In this document: positions 1-10,319 of the stretch, in pieces
Numbering within the stretch: the stretch's first letter is position 1
How the letters are laid out: every line of letters begins with the position of its first letter
Program-made: the position numbers and the translations under genes
Notes under the pieces: generated by a model
The model's database searches: none
Seen by the model: the letters and a program-made list of their open reading frames with translations, nothing else
What the model was told of the DNA's origin: nothing
Assembly: GCA_019055375.1 (NCBI GenBank)
Contig: JAHQIW010004484.1
Coordinates: 1 to 64,000 of the forward strand
Length of the DNA stretch: 64,000 bases
Direction: 5' to 3'
Origin: Parelaphostrongylus tenuis
Lineage: Eukaryota; Nematoda; Chromadorea; Rhabditida; Metastrongylidae

Positions 1-1671
1 TTAACTATTCTTCAAATAATGCACACACGTTTGACAGGAGGGAAAATTGCGTCACTTAGTTTCATTTTTATTCTTAGATGCCTTTGTTAGTCAGACGATT
101 AATACCTCGTTTTGTGCACTTGAATAAAATTTGCAAATACCACATGTTGTTGAACGATTGTATTGTACCTGATCGACAATCAGATGGATCATTTGTTGTG
201 ATAAACACGCCATATTCGTTATGGCCCCAACGGCATTAAATCGAGCTCCTTCTGTATGAAAATCGCTCTCAAGAATGCTTAGTAGAATTGATACCTGGAA
301 AATCTGGATGAATCACTTGAATAGCAAGAGATAAGCGCGAAGTTCGGTAATTTAATTGCGCTTTGATTCCCTCTTGACATTTCCAAAGGCTCACGTGTTG
401 TTCGCTGATCACCACGGCTTTTCTTTCGTCTTTCTGAGGCACGCCGTAAAGTAGCAGCCTTTTGTTGACTACATATCATTAGTCGCAACTATTCTAATCT
501 GTCCATTAATGGCGTTTACTACTAGCTCAATAACAGCACAATGTCACTGAGTTTTGTCGTGCTATATTCTGTAGAAGATTCATCATCAGATAACCTCGCA
601 AGCCGAGGATTTTAACATTTTTATCCTGTACCTCAGTTGAGGATAGATTTATTCTAAATCAAAGCTCAGCAAATTATCCGTGGATACTTCGGCGCCAGCA
701 GTAGAAAAAAAATTTTTGAGCAAAAGCTCAGCAAATATCAACCTGATTCCTACGAACACCTTTGCTTCAGCAGCATGCCATAGTTGTAATAAAGGAATAC
801 TGAACGTGCCTACGTGTAAATACAAATTTTTGCACATTCTCCTGCGTTTAACATTAGAAATGAGCAACTTACAATACTCAGTGATGTAGAGTAATGTACA
901 AAGCATTTGGGAATGGCGAGACTTGAACCCTTATTTCACTCAATAGGGCGCTCTACTATCTAATAGTCAATATCTGTCAGCGTACTGGGAACATTGTCGA
1001 TAGCGATTACACGAACCAAACCGCTGACGGTTGATTGCTGATGATTATTTACGCTGTAGCGTAAGAGTGGTGTGATAAGAGGCGTTCGCGGTGCAAGGGA
1101 TGGAGCATGCGCACCTGCATTGGGTGAAATGAGGGTTAAAGTCCCAATTGACGCAAATGCTTTGCTCACCACTCTACATCATTAGGTACATTATACCGCT
1201 GGAAGCGAATAAATAAAACAAATTCTATTTGATCGTTCAGCATGAGATACTGACACACTAATTAGCGTTTGTGATGATGGAGCTGGCAGTAGCTGAGAGA
1301 AACATCCAATGTGCTTTTTTCTCATTTATTAGAAAGGCTTACATTTACGAGAACTAAAAGGGGAAATAAACAAGTATTCAAGGATTCAGTCCACGGAAGC
1401 TGAAAAGAGAAAGAAGAAAGTTGAAGTTCAAAGGTACAGACATTTTCACTGGCGTCACCGTTGTCTTCTTTTCGAAAGGTCGCGAATTGAGAGATAAGTT
1501 TACTACCGGTTGCTATTTGAATGGTAAGGTTAAACTTCCTCCTAAATTGAACTCAAGTGAACTAAATTAGCAAACGAGGTTTAAATTCACGAGAGCTGAT
1601 GATTGTGGTATGACAATGTCGTTCAACGCGAAGAGTTAGAGAGTCATTTGTTAACCGATAAAGCCGAGAAC
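1..1671. repeat. Left-arm block 1 of the large inverted duplication
   Basis: Read on the opposite strand, this block matches 29397-31050 along its whole length at roughly 90 percent or better by eye. Matching landmarks include the stretch around 120-190 with 30870-30960, and the S4-like segment at 960-1172 with 29885-30097. Homology runs off the left edge of the window, so the outer end is not seen. Short open frames inside (649-906 and 960-1172 on the minus strand) are mirrored in the other arm but match no protein family I recognise. Confidence 0.88.
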
Positions 1672-1784
1672 GTGAATCCATTGATGATCCGCTCCTACTA
1701 TTAGTCTTTATTTATTTTGATCCGACTTCGCAATGTGGATCCCGATACTTCAGGCATCCAAATCTTTTCTATTTTCGCCTTGTT

Positions 1785-1945
1785 CTTGGATGACATCGAT
1801 AACCCCGGCTGAGTGCGTCTCTTTGTAATCGTGAGGATAGCTTGTCCGTATGGTTTCGTTGCTGACTACCGTAGAATATTGGTGATCCGCACCGCGCGCT
1901 CCGCGACGAGCAGGCACAACCACTCGGCCACAAGTTCATTATTGA
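1785..1945 (-). mobile_element. S3 SINE, Ser/Leu-tRNA-like head, decayed
   Basis: On the minus strand the head reads TGTGGCCGAGTGGTTGTG, a pol III A-box of class-II tRNA type, followed by the body seen in the copies at 57748-57960 and 58980-59210. There is no intact cloverleaf, so this is a retroposed copy and not a tRNA gene. Confidence 0.6.
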
Positions 1946-2469
1946 AATATATGGTCATAGTGATACACTTTTCCTGTCGCTAAAGAGTTTTCATTTTATT
2001 ATAGTCATTCAATCATAAGACTCATTTTCACATCTCCTGTGCGGATTTCAATAAATTCCATCATTCGACTGGTTTTATTGTATTCAACATTCGCAGAGGT
2101 CGCTGAATATTCTACGACTTGCTTCACTTGCTGCCTAAGGATTCCTTTCACTTTATTGTTGTTGCAGAATTCTGATCAAGAAGATTCTCACTGCGCTTTC
2201 ACCATTTTTAAACTTCGTTCACTTCTATGCGTCCATCATAACTTGAGGTTTTGAACTTTCATTCGATATTTCAGCTCCTAATTAAGAATCGTGATGTTTT
2301 TTGGTGATGTCGCCAAATGCTGGACGAATCATGTCTTCCTACAGTTCTAGTTTTACTCTGGTAGAGCGCATATCCGTGAATTCATGGTGTTCAGTCAATC
2401 TAAGGTGCTACGTTCAGACAAGTCAGCCATAAATTTTTGCTGCCATCGAGGGATGAGAAAGCAAATGAG

Positions 2470-2735
2470 CGCGGATCAAGGATAAAGTTCTCGGGGTTGA
2501 TCAGTGCAAGCTTGAAGGATACACCATTTACATATCTGGCCTTTACAATGACTCACGGTGACTTCCCGCTGCATCGAGTCAGTGCTACGTATCCTTCCAG
2601 ACAAATATACGACCAATCTGATATCTATTTACCGACCACCAGGGATGAACACCTTGGTGAGCCACGAGCACGAGATCAATTTGTCGACCTTATATGCGAA
2701 GTAGAGCACCTCTAATCACTGCACCACATGCATGT
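2470..2735 (-). mobile_element. S1 SINE copy
   Basis: On the minus strand it has the S1 order: A-box near 2725, B-box-like segment, 'gtaccag..tgtctggga' body, GAGTCAGTGC-type segment, and the 3-prime GTTGATCA segment near 2500. The arrangement equals the fully bounded copy at 10995-11301. Substitutions are spread along it, and the apparent open frame at 2437-2715 is non-coding. Confidence 0.65.
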
Positions 2736-3149
2736 GCTCTTGGTGTTGATATTATTCCTTAAGATAAATGACCCGAAGGCTACTATTTCTATGAGTATTA
2801 TGTCCTTTTTCTGCTGCCTTTTGATAGCTGAATGCCTTTGTATCATCAAAACTAATTCTAAAACGATTACGTATCTCACCAAGCGTGTATAATTTTCAGG
2901 ATGCGCAAGATGAGTGGTCAGATCCGAGGTGAACAGGCTTCGAAAGTATAATGTGCCTGCCTCCTGCAAAATATCATCGTAGTACTTTACGTCGAAACAG
3001 ATCAAAAAAGTTTCTCAAACGCTTATACCCATAGAACAGTACAATTTGGCACGTGCTCCATGTATGGGTGAAAACAAGCTTGACACTCGCCTGCTATTAC
3101 GAGTTTTGTATATCATTTAGCATCCTTGGATACTTAATGATAAGTGATA

Positions 3150-3430
3150 AGTGATATTACATCATATCACTGCAACCGAAGTGGTTAAATAAAAGATTCC
3201 TTCTTGATTATCTACAATTATTGGTTGTTGGTATAACTGAGTTTCATGCTCACATGTGCTTGCAAGATCAAAGTTGTTGACGGTTGGCTGCTCATGGCAG
3301 CATCGGTCCTCTATATTACAGAGGGAATGAATGCACAGCGGAGGTTCAGGCTTTGCAGAGGCTAGCCCTCTCCCCCAGTTAAAGTGAAATCCGGGTTCAT
3401 CTATGGTTAAAATTCCTATTAATTCATATC
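3150..3430 (+). repeat. Decayed S4-like 3-prime segment
   Basis: The stretch 'atcactgcaaccgaagtggt' followed by AAATAAAAG resembles the 3-prime end of S4 copies (33300-33345, 56960-57003). Downstream bases are only loosely similar to other S4 copies, so this is a weak call. Confidence 0.35.
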
Positions 3431-4282
3431 ACAGCGTTCTTAGATACGTATCTTTGAAACAGTCGTTAGAGACAACTCGGGTGTAAGAAGTACACTCACT
3501 ATCGCAGATGGTGTTCCTCCTTTCTCGAGCAAATCGAGATAAAGACGTTGTTCGTCCTGCAAAATTGCTTCATTAGGAGGAGCGCTAAGCTGTGAGAACT
3601 GCAAAACAATCTATATCTCTCCTTTGTATATCATCATGACGTTTTCAAGAGGATGGTAGCGCATCGTTGCTGAAAGTTGATTAGAGTACAAACTCACATC
3701 CATTCGTATGTAGTCCGCTGTTCGATGCAGTTGCAAAAAGAGAAATGAATCTTACCATCAGCAAAAAGGATTAGAAAGTTTGATAGCGATGCGTAAATGA
3801 TAGGTGATAATAGTGATTTGTGATGTAAACAACATTCGAAAAGAAAGGCCAACTGTGTGAGGCTGGAGTGCTTCTGATGGTATGATGATTTTTTATGATA
3901 CTGCGCGTGGAATTGAACAAAAAAGACAAATAATAATGTGTTTAACATTTATCAATCCTTTTCAGATGAGCCACGAATTTGACTTCACTAGTAGCATTGC
4001 AGTAAAGATTGAATGGTCCTTTCGGACAGGTCAATGTTCTATTCAACGATTTTATCGACTTAAGGGGATAAGTAGTCGAGAAAGTGAGCCGAAGCAGTGA
4101 TCATTCATGTATTGTATAATACATCGGACACCAATGCCTCTACACGTTAGAGTTTTGGGGCATAAAAAACGATTATGTCCGCCAAACTCGACACTGTTTT
4201 AGAAAATTTTTAGAGGAGAGTTTGGCTTTATCTCATCTCAATCACAAAAATTGAAGTGATATCACATTTGACAACATAACAC

Positions 4283-4560
4283 GAGCAAATGGGGCCATGG
4301 GCTCATTGATTAGAGGTGTCCTACGACGCATACATGATTAGAGATTTGACTTCGCGCTGGAGGCTCACCACTTCTGGTCCCACTTGAGTCGGCAAATAGA
4401 TGCCGGATATGTCTGGGAAAATGGCAACCCTCACTCAATACATGGAAGGCCACCTTGGAATCATTGTAAACACGTATATTTTTCCATAAGCACTAACGAT
4501 GTTTGGTGAGTCGCTTGCATGGCGCATTCTCAAGGAATGACCAAAGCCGACGAGATTGCG
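4283..4560 (+). mobile_element. S1 SINE copy, diverged
   Basis: The head at 4290-4310 has a degraded A-box (GGGCTCATTGATTAGAGG). It is followed by the S1 body order: GCGCTGGAGGCTCAC, TGTCTGGGAAAATG, GGCCACCTTGGAATCATTGT and CATGGCGCATTCTCAAGG. It is more decayed than most copies in the window. Confidence 0.6.
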
Positions 4561-5779
4561 CCATTTTCATCACGCTTGACTTCACCGGAAGCAACTGCAA
4601 TGTTGAAACTAGAAATATGTATCAGTGAAGGTTGACGATGCGTAGGAGCGATGGAAGAGGCAACTTATAACACTGATAGTCTTCAGATCTCGATGCGTAT
4701 TTGATTGAGATATTGTTCTTCTCAACACTCAACCATAGTTGGCCTCTGAACGACGTGAAGCCTTGTGCACATTATTCATTGTGCTTGAATGATGCCTTCT
4801 GGGAATATGACAGAGCATATACAGCAGCAAACCAGTTCACGATTTTCCGAGCTCTCGAAAATCACGTCCTCCAATCGCAGGATCAGCGACTCGCAAACAT
4901 AAGATAAGCTTAGATGTAGGACTGGTTCTCTGAGTGCGGAAAGCTGATAATAATGTTGCAAAAGGTGACCTGAAGCGATTCGGGTCCGAAATAGTGAATT
5001 GTATTGAAATCTAATAGAGAATCATGGACTAAAGAATCATCAGAGCTCGTGAGCCATGCACGTGGTGAATCATTATCACGGACGATGATTGTGAGACAAG
5101 AAGACGACGAGTGGATGACATGCCCGCACATTCCCGAATAAAGGTCATCCATGCGCCGAAGCAGGTAAAGTTCTCGATTCTTGTTTTTCAAAGGAAAACC
5201 TCCGGTCTAGCTCTCGTGTGCGAAAAGATCTGTTGAGAAATGACGCCATGTGGTCTGTGCTCGAATGAGAGGATTAATGCTGGATTACAACCTTACTAAA
5301 TGGCCACTTTTCAGTTTGGGCTTTCGTAGTTGGCGGAGCTTTGTTTGCAATAAAATGTAAGTGTGGTTTGCCAGAATAATATTATATAGATGCAGCTAAA
5401 GGCTATTGTTTTACTCATTTCAGCGCTGTCTTCATTAATTCGACGTTTTCTTTATTTCTAGTTGAAAAGCATGTCGCAACAAGGTTGTACCCTACACGCA
5501 AAATGCATGGTTAAATAATTTTCAGTTTTCGAACAAATATTGAATTTTCTAACTCATAGCGATTGTTACTTGTGAAACAATCTAGAACATTGTAAAGGAA
5601 CCTTAAAGAGGTCCGATTATCGATAACTATTGACGATTCAACAGCGTACCTTCTGCAATGTCTTTTCTCATCAACTTTAACTACTAGCCAAACTATGGAA
5701 ATTGTTATACGAAATGAGGCTTTTCCGTTATCCGTGGTCCTGCTTCGGACCACTCAAAAATAAACGTTTTTTTTGCTTG

Positions 5780-6350
5780 TTACTAAAGGTTATATAGTTG
5801 TTCGACAGCATAATTAAGAGGAATTCTAATGTTGTATCCATTTTGAAAATAGCTCCATTAGTGCTGATGAAGCAACGACAATAAAGTTTGCTCTCATTAA
5901 AGCCTTTATCGCTAAGCCAAAGCTATTTTTCTGGAATTTAAGTAACCAGTCGGCAAGTCAGATTTTAAGAATTCGAATAATTGATTTGTTTTTCAAACGG
6001 ACTTTTTAGGATATTGTAACGATCAAAAGACTATTACGTTTTACGAAACTGGATTAATTGCGTTATTCGCAGCTTGATTCGACCCTTCAGAAAAAAAACA
6101 TATTTTCTAATTGTTCTAAATATTATGAATTTGTTTATTGGTTTGAATCGAACAAATCAAATTCCGTAATTATTTTCGAAATTCCCGTTCATTTTGCTAA
6201 AAAGGCAAAAAATAAAGTTTTTGTTTCTCAATCAGACATTTCTCTATGAACAACAATTTTACCTTTCAACTTTGAGCATTCATTCGATAGCTTAAATCAT
6301 TTCGACTCCAGCAATGTTTTTGGTTTTTGGAATAGACATCTTATTACACT
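5780..6350 (+). repeat. Decayed CGATAG-type dispersed repeat
   Basis: Phrases such as 'tttgaaaatagctccattagtgc' and 'cattcgatagcttaaatca' recur at a spacing of roughly 170-190 bases. They match the units of the fold-back satellite at 34731-35655 and the intronic copies near 52820-53140 and 60590-61200. There is no coding evidence. Confidence 0.45.
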
Positions 6351-6479
6351 GTAGCAGCTAAAGAAAAATGTTAAGTTTCAAGCACCGTGACATCGGCCTC
6401 AAGCCATTACTATTTGGCGGCATTTGAATAAGATTTTGCCGCCAATTTGGAGTCAAACCAACAATCTTTTTCCTGTATG

Positions 6480-6955
6480 TGAATAGATTTTTGCAACAGT
6501 CGACACCAATTCACTGCACATTGATTGCCATTCTATTGTTTTTTGCTGGTTTTTATTTGCACATTGATTGCCATTCTATTGTTTTTTGCTGGTTTTTATT
6601 GAGTCCGTACAATTATGAGCGCTTATGCTTCACTAAGTACTGAAAAAGACGCAGTCACGTTCCGACAAAAACATGGCGAGTTACAAACAGAACATTTGTG
6701 CAAGAGAGGTTGAGGAAAAAGCGTATTGGCTTGGCACCAATGTAGCGAAATCTTATGCACATACTGCCAAAGTGTGGTGATTGAACCCAATGCCTCGCTG
6801 AGCGAAACTTTGCATTTTGTGGCTGCTACAAGGCAATAAATTTTTATTTTCAAAACCGTGAGCCATTAAAATTCGACCCCTTAACGAAGTAGCAAACAGA
6901 ATCCTACGTCAAAACGTACAGATAAAAATTCTCACGACCAGCAAAAATATCATTT
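6480..6955. repeat. Left-arm block 2 of the inverted duplication
   Basis: The reverse complement matches 28945-29385. Shared landmarks are the GCCGACTGTTGCAA-type end near 6490, the CATGGCGAGTTACAAAC segment near 6672, and 'ggcaataaatttttattttc' near 6832. The homology continues on both sides in the right arm but is interrupted here by insertions. Confidence 0.85.
6515..6601. repeat. Tandem duplication of a 44-bp unit
   Basis: The unit GCACATTGATTGCCATTCTA... is present twice head-to-tail, with starts at 6515 and 6559. The mirrored site in the right arm (about 29310-29355) has a single copy, so the duplication arose after the arms separated. Confidence 0.85.
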
Positions 6956-7084
6956 TGACACAGATTATGTCAGAGATTTACGATTCTTAATGAAATTTTC
7001 AACAAAACGGTCGTTTTCTCCACTCGCCTGCCTTTTATAGACAAAACTGAAACAATAATAATTTGATAGGGGATAAAATATTTT

Positions 7085-7610
7085 GAACCATGTCTAAATG
7101 CTATACAGGAGCTTGTTTCTCCCTACTGGGATCACCGGTGGCAAGGACCCTCGGTTCTGCCGTTCCCTTGAGGCTATACTCCTCTATGGGGGGAATTGAC
7201 GCCGAGCAATAAATCACAAGTCAGATAATAGAAGCAGCGAATGTTGTAATGATCGGCAGTCATGTCTGCTTCTTCAGAAGTGACCCGTACCTCTTCATGC
7301 AACCGCTTTCGCATGCCCTTTTTCTAGACCTCACCCGAATATTGTTTGAGCTAGGTCTATAAATAAGCGGTGGTTTCATTCCTTTTGGAAGCCACAAGCT
7401 TGACAACCGGTCATTACAATGGTGGGTGCTCCCATAATTTGACGTGTGTTGGTTTTACTACTCGGCGTCGACTCCTTCTTAGAGGACTTTAGCGTTCAGA
7501 GATCGGCTGAACCGATGGACGATGCTACTGATTAGTCGCGGTGGCATGAAACAGGTGTTTTTATGGTACTCAAACACGGCTCAAAACATGTTATATCCTT
7601 GTCAAAACGG
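7085..7610. mobile_element. MITE-D copy (inverted-repeat element)
   Basis: The left end (GAACCATGTCTAAATGCTATACAGG...) and the right end (...GGCTCAAAACATGTTATATCC) form imperfect terminal inverted repeats. Inner segments around 'ctcggttctgccgttccctt' recur in the copies at 14971-15295 and 48125-48265. There is no open frame for a transposase, so it is non-autonomous. Confidence 0.6.
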
Positions 7611-7689
7611 TCGTCATTTAGGCGATACTTCGGAAGATCAACTTCCACCTTAGACAACAGTGTTTTCGATAGTTTCATTTTAACTTGAT

Positions 7690-7850
7690 GCATACCTAAG
7701 GGAATTGAGTGGTGGGCAAAAGCATGGCTTCAGGCGGGAATCGAACCCGCATTTCATCCATACAGGGGACGCGTGCTACTACCACTGCACCGCAAAGGAA
7801 CATTTGCACCGCCACTCATTCTTCAACATATCTATGTTAGCTATCAGCCA
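7690..7850 (-). mobile_element. S2 SINE copy (tRNA-Gly-like head)
   Basis: On the minus strand it has the order GGTGCAGTGGTAGTAGCACGC, CCTGTATGGATGAAATGCGG, then GTTCGATTCCCGCC (B-box), then a 3-prime part ending with CACTCAATTCCCTTAGG. The head resembles tRNA-Gly, but the acceptor stem does not pair, so it is not a functional tRNA. Confidence 0.7.
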
Positions 7851-7999
7851 CGAACCCTTGAAAGGCGAGGACGGGTATGTGAATTCGCTTTATAAGCCCT
7901 GTTGAGCTGACATTCATTGTAATAACTAATACTCAAAATTTTTTGTACTTTCACTGCATTTTTCGCAGTGTTATTATGTTTCATACAGACCCACCTCGG

Positions 8000-8105
8000 C
8001 GCAAATGTGCCTCGGTGGTGCAGTGGCAGTAGTAGGCGGACCCTGTGTGGATGAAACGCTGGCTCGATCAGAGCCTGAGACCGTGTTTTTGCTCACCACT
8101 CAATT
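8000..8105 (+). mobile_element. S2 SINE copy
   Basis: It carries GTGCCTCGGTGGTGCAGTGG (A-box), a TGTGTGGATGAAACGCTGG linker, GGCTCGATCAGAGCC in place of a clean B-box, and the S2 3-prime motif GTGTTTTTGCTCACCACTCA. It lies head-to-head with the minus-strand copy at 7690-7850. Confidence 0.7.
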
Positions 8106-8284
8106 CTCTTAGTACATATGAAACATAAGAGCATTGCGAAAAAATTCAGCAAAATTACTGAAAATGTCGAGTATCGGTTATTACAAAGGCTGTGAGCCCA
8201 ACTGGGTTTATAAAGCGAAATCGCATACCCGACGAAGCCTGTTAAGGATTGGTGGCTGATGATTAACATAGAAACGTTAAATAA

Positions 8285-8405
8285 CGAGTGGCTCCGCAAA
8301 TGTGCCTCGCTAGTGTAGCGGTAGTAACACGCGTCCCACATATGGATTAAACGCGGGCTCGATTCCCGCCGAAGCCGTGTTTTTGCCTACTACTCAGTTT
8401 TCTTA
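8285..8405 (+). mobile_element. S2 SINE copy
   Basis: The A-box region is GTGCCTCGCTAGTGTAGCGG and the B-box GGCTCGATTCCCGCC is intact. The 3-prime part is GTGTTTTTGCCTACTACTCAG. The 3-prime flank leads into the CGCTTTCTAAATCTG segment that is shared with the right arm. Confidence 0.7.
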
Positions 8406-8449
8406 GGCATGTATCGAACATAATGACTCCTCGAGAAATGCAGTAAATA

Positions 8450-8945
8450 TACTGAAAATTCCAACTCGATATTCATGACATGGTATTAAAACTCAAATAA
8501 CACCTGGCCGCTTTCTAAATCTGTAAATGCTCAAGCATCAATGAAACAGATCTCGATAGAACTTTTTATTCCATCGTATTTTAAGGAGATACCAGGTTTG
8601 GATTGAGTTGTAAAGCAACCAAGAACGAATAAACCATGAACACATTTGGTTAATTTTACTAGCCGCTCCATTCCTGGCTGTAATATGTTGCGCTGGTTCT
8701 TCCTGACTAGAATGGAACAAATGAAAAACTAAACTCATTTGCTGGAGAGGAACTTTTCGTAGGATTGCTGGTAACTACCCGAAAGCTGGACCTAAAGCTA
8801 CAGTTGCACGTTGTCGATTTTTCAAAGCACCCCTTTATAACGTTGTAGCAAAACACTCCTTTATAACGTTGTAGCGTCCAGATTTAAAATTGAATTTCAC
8901 ATCTGCGTTTCGCCTTCATTTTTATCAAGAGCATAATTCGCTGGA
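8450..8945. repeat. Left-arm block 3 of the inverted duplication
   Basis: The reverse complement matches 28010-28500. Examples are 'gagttgtaaagcaac' near 8607 with its mirror near 28345, and 'cgccttcatttttatcaaga' near 8910 with its mirror near 28060. A 27-base piece (TTATAACGTTGTAGC...) is duplicated at 8836-8878 in this arm only. Confidence 0.83.
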
Positions 8946-9604
8946 CGCGGAAAGTTATATCAATATATAGAGAAATATCCGCAGTATCTTAGCCATCGTT
9001 TTATATAGAATGTCTTTCGTAGAAAAATTCCTGACTGAAGAACAAAATATAGATTGTTTCGCCTCCCCCATCCCTTGCCACTCTCCCTGATACGGCCATG
9101 GTCGTATTGAATAGTCAGAAAACAGCGTTGATAAAAATGTAAAACTCAGTCTTGTTTTCATTGCTGAACAGTAACTCCAGAAAGTAAGCATATTCCAAGA
9201 ATCATAAAATATTACGCTTGCAGATGATTAATAATCGTCTGAAGAAAGTGCTCTATCCGGTGAGATTTGAAGCACAACGTTTTCTCACTGGCAACAATTG
9301 TATTTATGTACGAAAATGTCATCTATATTCAAAGCAAAGCTAAGAGCAAATGAATCAAGCAGTTGTCAAGAAATACTCACCTTGCGAAATCTTTCGATGG
9401 GAGTAGATATCCTTGCTTTGATAGCTTACTCAACTCATATTTTTTATGATAAAATATTTTCGATTCGTTCGAAGCGTTTGATGAACCTTAAAATCAGAGA
9501 TTACACATTTGATGATATTGAATGGGAATTGCTATAAAAATGCGTGAACCTTCGAGCTTCTACAAGAATTGCAGCAAATTCGCAAAGGCCTTTGAAGCTG
9601 TCTG

Positions 9605-9872
9605 TGTAAATTAATCCCTGAGATGTGCACTATGTATTCGTCCTCATCAAACATCGTATGAGGTTGTCGAAGGCATAATTGACCTTGGCAATGACTCGCT
9701 GTGGCCTTCCGATGTGTCAAGTCAGTGCTGCTATCCTCTAAGACAAGTCTGAGATATTTTCGGGACCAATTTACTGATCTGCGAGATATGAAAGGCCCGG
9801 CGAGCCATAAGCTCGGTATCGAGCCATCGATCCTGTGCGCGACGCAGAGCACCCCTATATAGTCACTGCGTC
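9605..9872 (-). mobile_element. S1 SINE copy
   Basis: On the minus strand it runs from a degraded A-box (GACGCAGTGACTATATAGGG) through the GTCTTAGAGGATAGC-type body to the 3-prime 'gggattaat' segment. The apparent 114-codon frame over it is a by-product of the repeat. Confidence 0.65.
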
Positions 9873-9893
9873 CCACGACTCCATACGTACATG

Positions 9894-9956
9894 TTTAATG
9901 AGTAAATACAAAAATTTGAGCGTGGTTCCAAAAAAAAACACTCGAAACGAAAGTAC
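9894..9956 (+). mobile_element. Terminal fragment of an FB fold-back MITE
   Basis: The segment AATTTGAGCGTGGT followed by AACACTCGAAACGAAAGT equals the right end of the FB elements at 19673-20362 and 22010-22496. Only about 60 bases survive. Confidence 0.65.
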
Positions 9957-10319
9957 ATACAATGCAAAAACTTGGTATCACTTCATAGATGACCCTTTAC
10001 GAAAAAGATCGACATTTTGGCGAACACGAACCAGCATACCGCAGCACTGCTTTAACTATATCTGAGGCGTTTGGGCTCTGAAAATATAATAATTTTTGCT
10101 GAATATCTTCCGAGACAGAGAATAGGGCTACCAACATGGCTAGTTCAAATTCCTTCTAACTAATTAGGTATTTATGATGCCGTTATTCAGAATCTTTCGA
10201 AGCGAAACGCATGAACAAGTACGAACCGCAATGCTTCTAAGGGTTACACCAGTTGAGTTGCTTTGGAATGACTCATAAGTGCACGATTCCGTTCCAGACA
10301 ACGAGAATGGTTATCTTCA

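Larger units (their letters stand above)
1676..6479. other. 4.8-kb segment present only in the left arm
   Basis: The right arm runs straight from the mirror of position 1671 to the mirror of 6480, at about 29385-29397. This segment is therefore an insertion in the left arm or a deletion from the right. It is flanked by the short direct repeat GTGAAT (about 1671-1676 and 6478-6484). It carries S3 and S1 copies and a decayed CGATAG-type repeat. I see no gene or transposase frame in the rest. Confidence 0.55.
8946..10319. other. 1.4-kb segment present only in the left arm
   Basis: The right arm goes from the mirror of GCTGGAC (8939-8945) directly to CCAACGATACTC (mirror of 10320). The left arm has about 1.37 kb between these points. 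This includes an S1 copy (9605-9872) and an FB fragment (9894-9956). The open frame 9298-9537 is not recognised and lacks splice or homology support. Confidence 0.55.

Noticed and set aside
9532..9876. 114-codon minus-strand open frame
   Set aside because: It coincides with an S1 SINE; the other S1 copies do not keep the frame.
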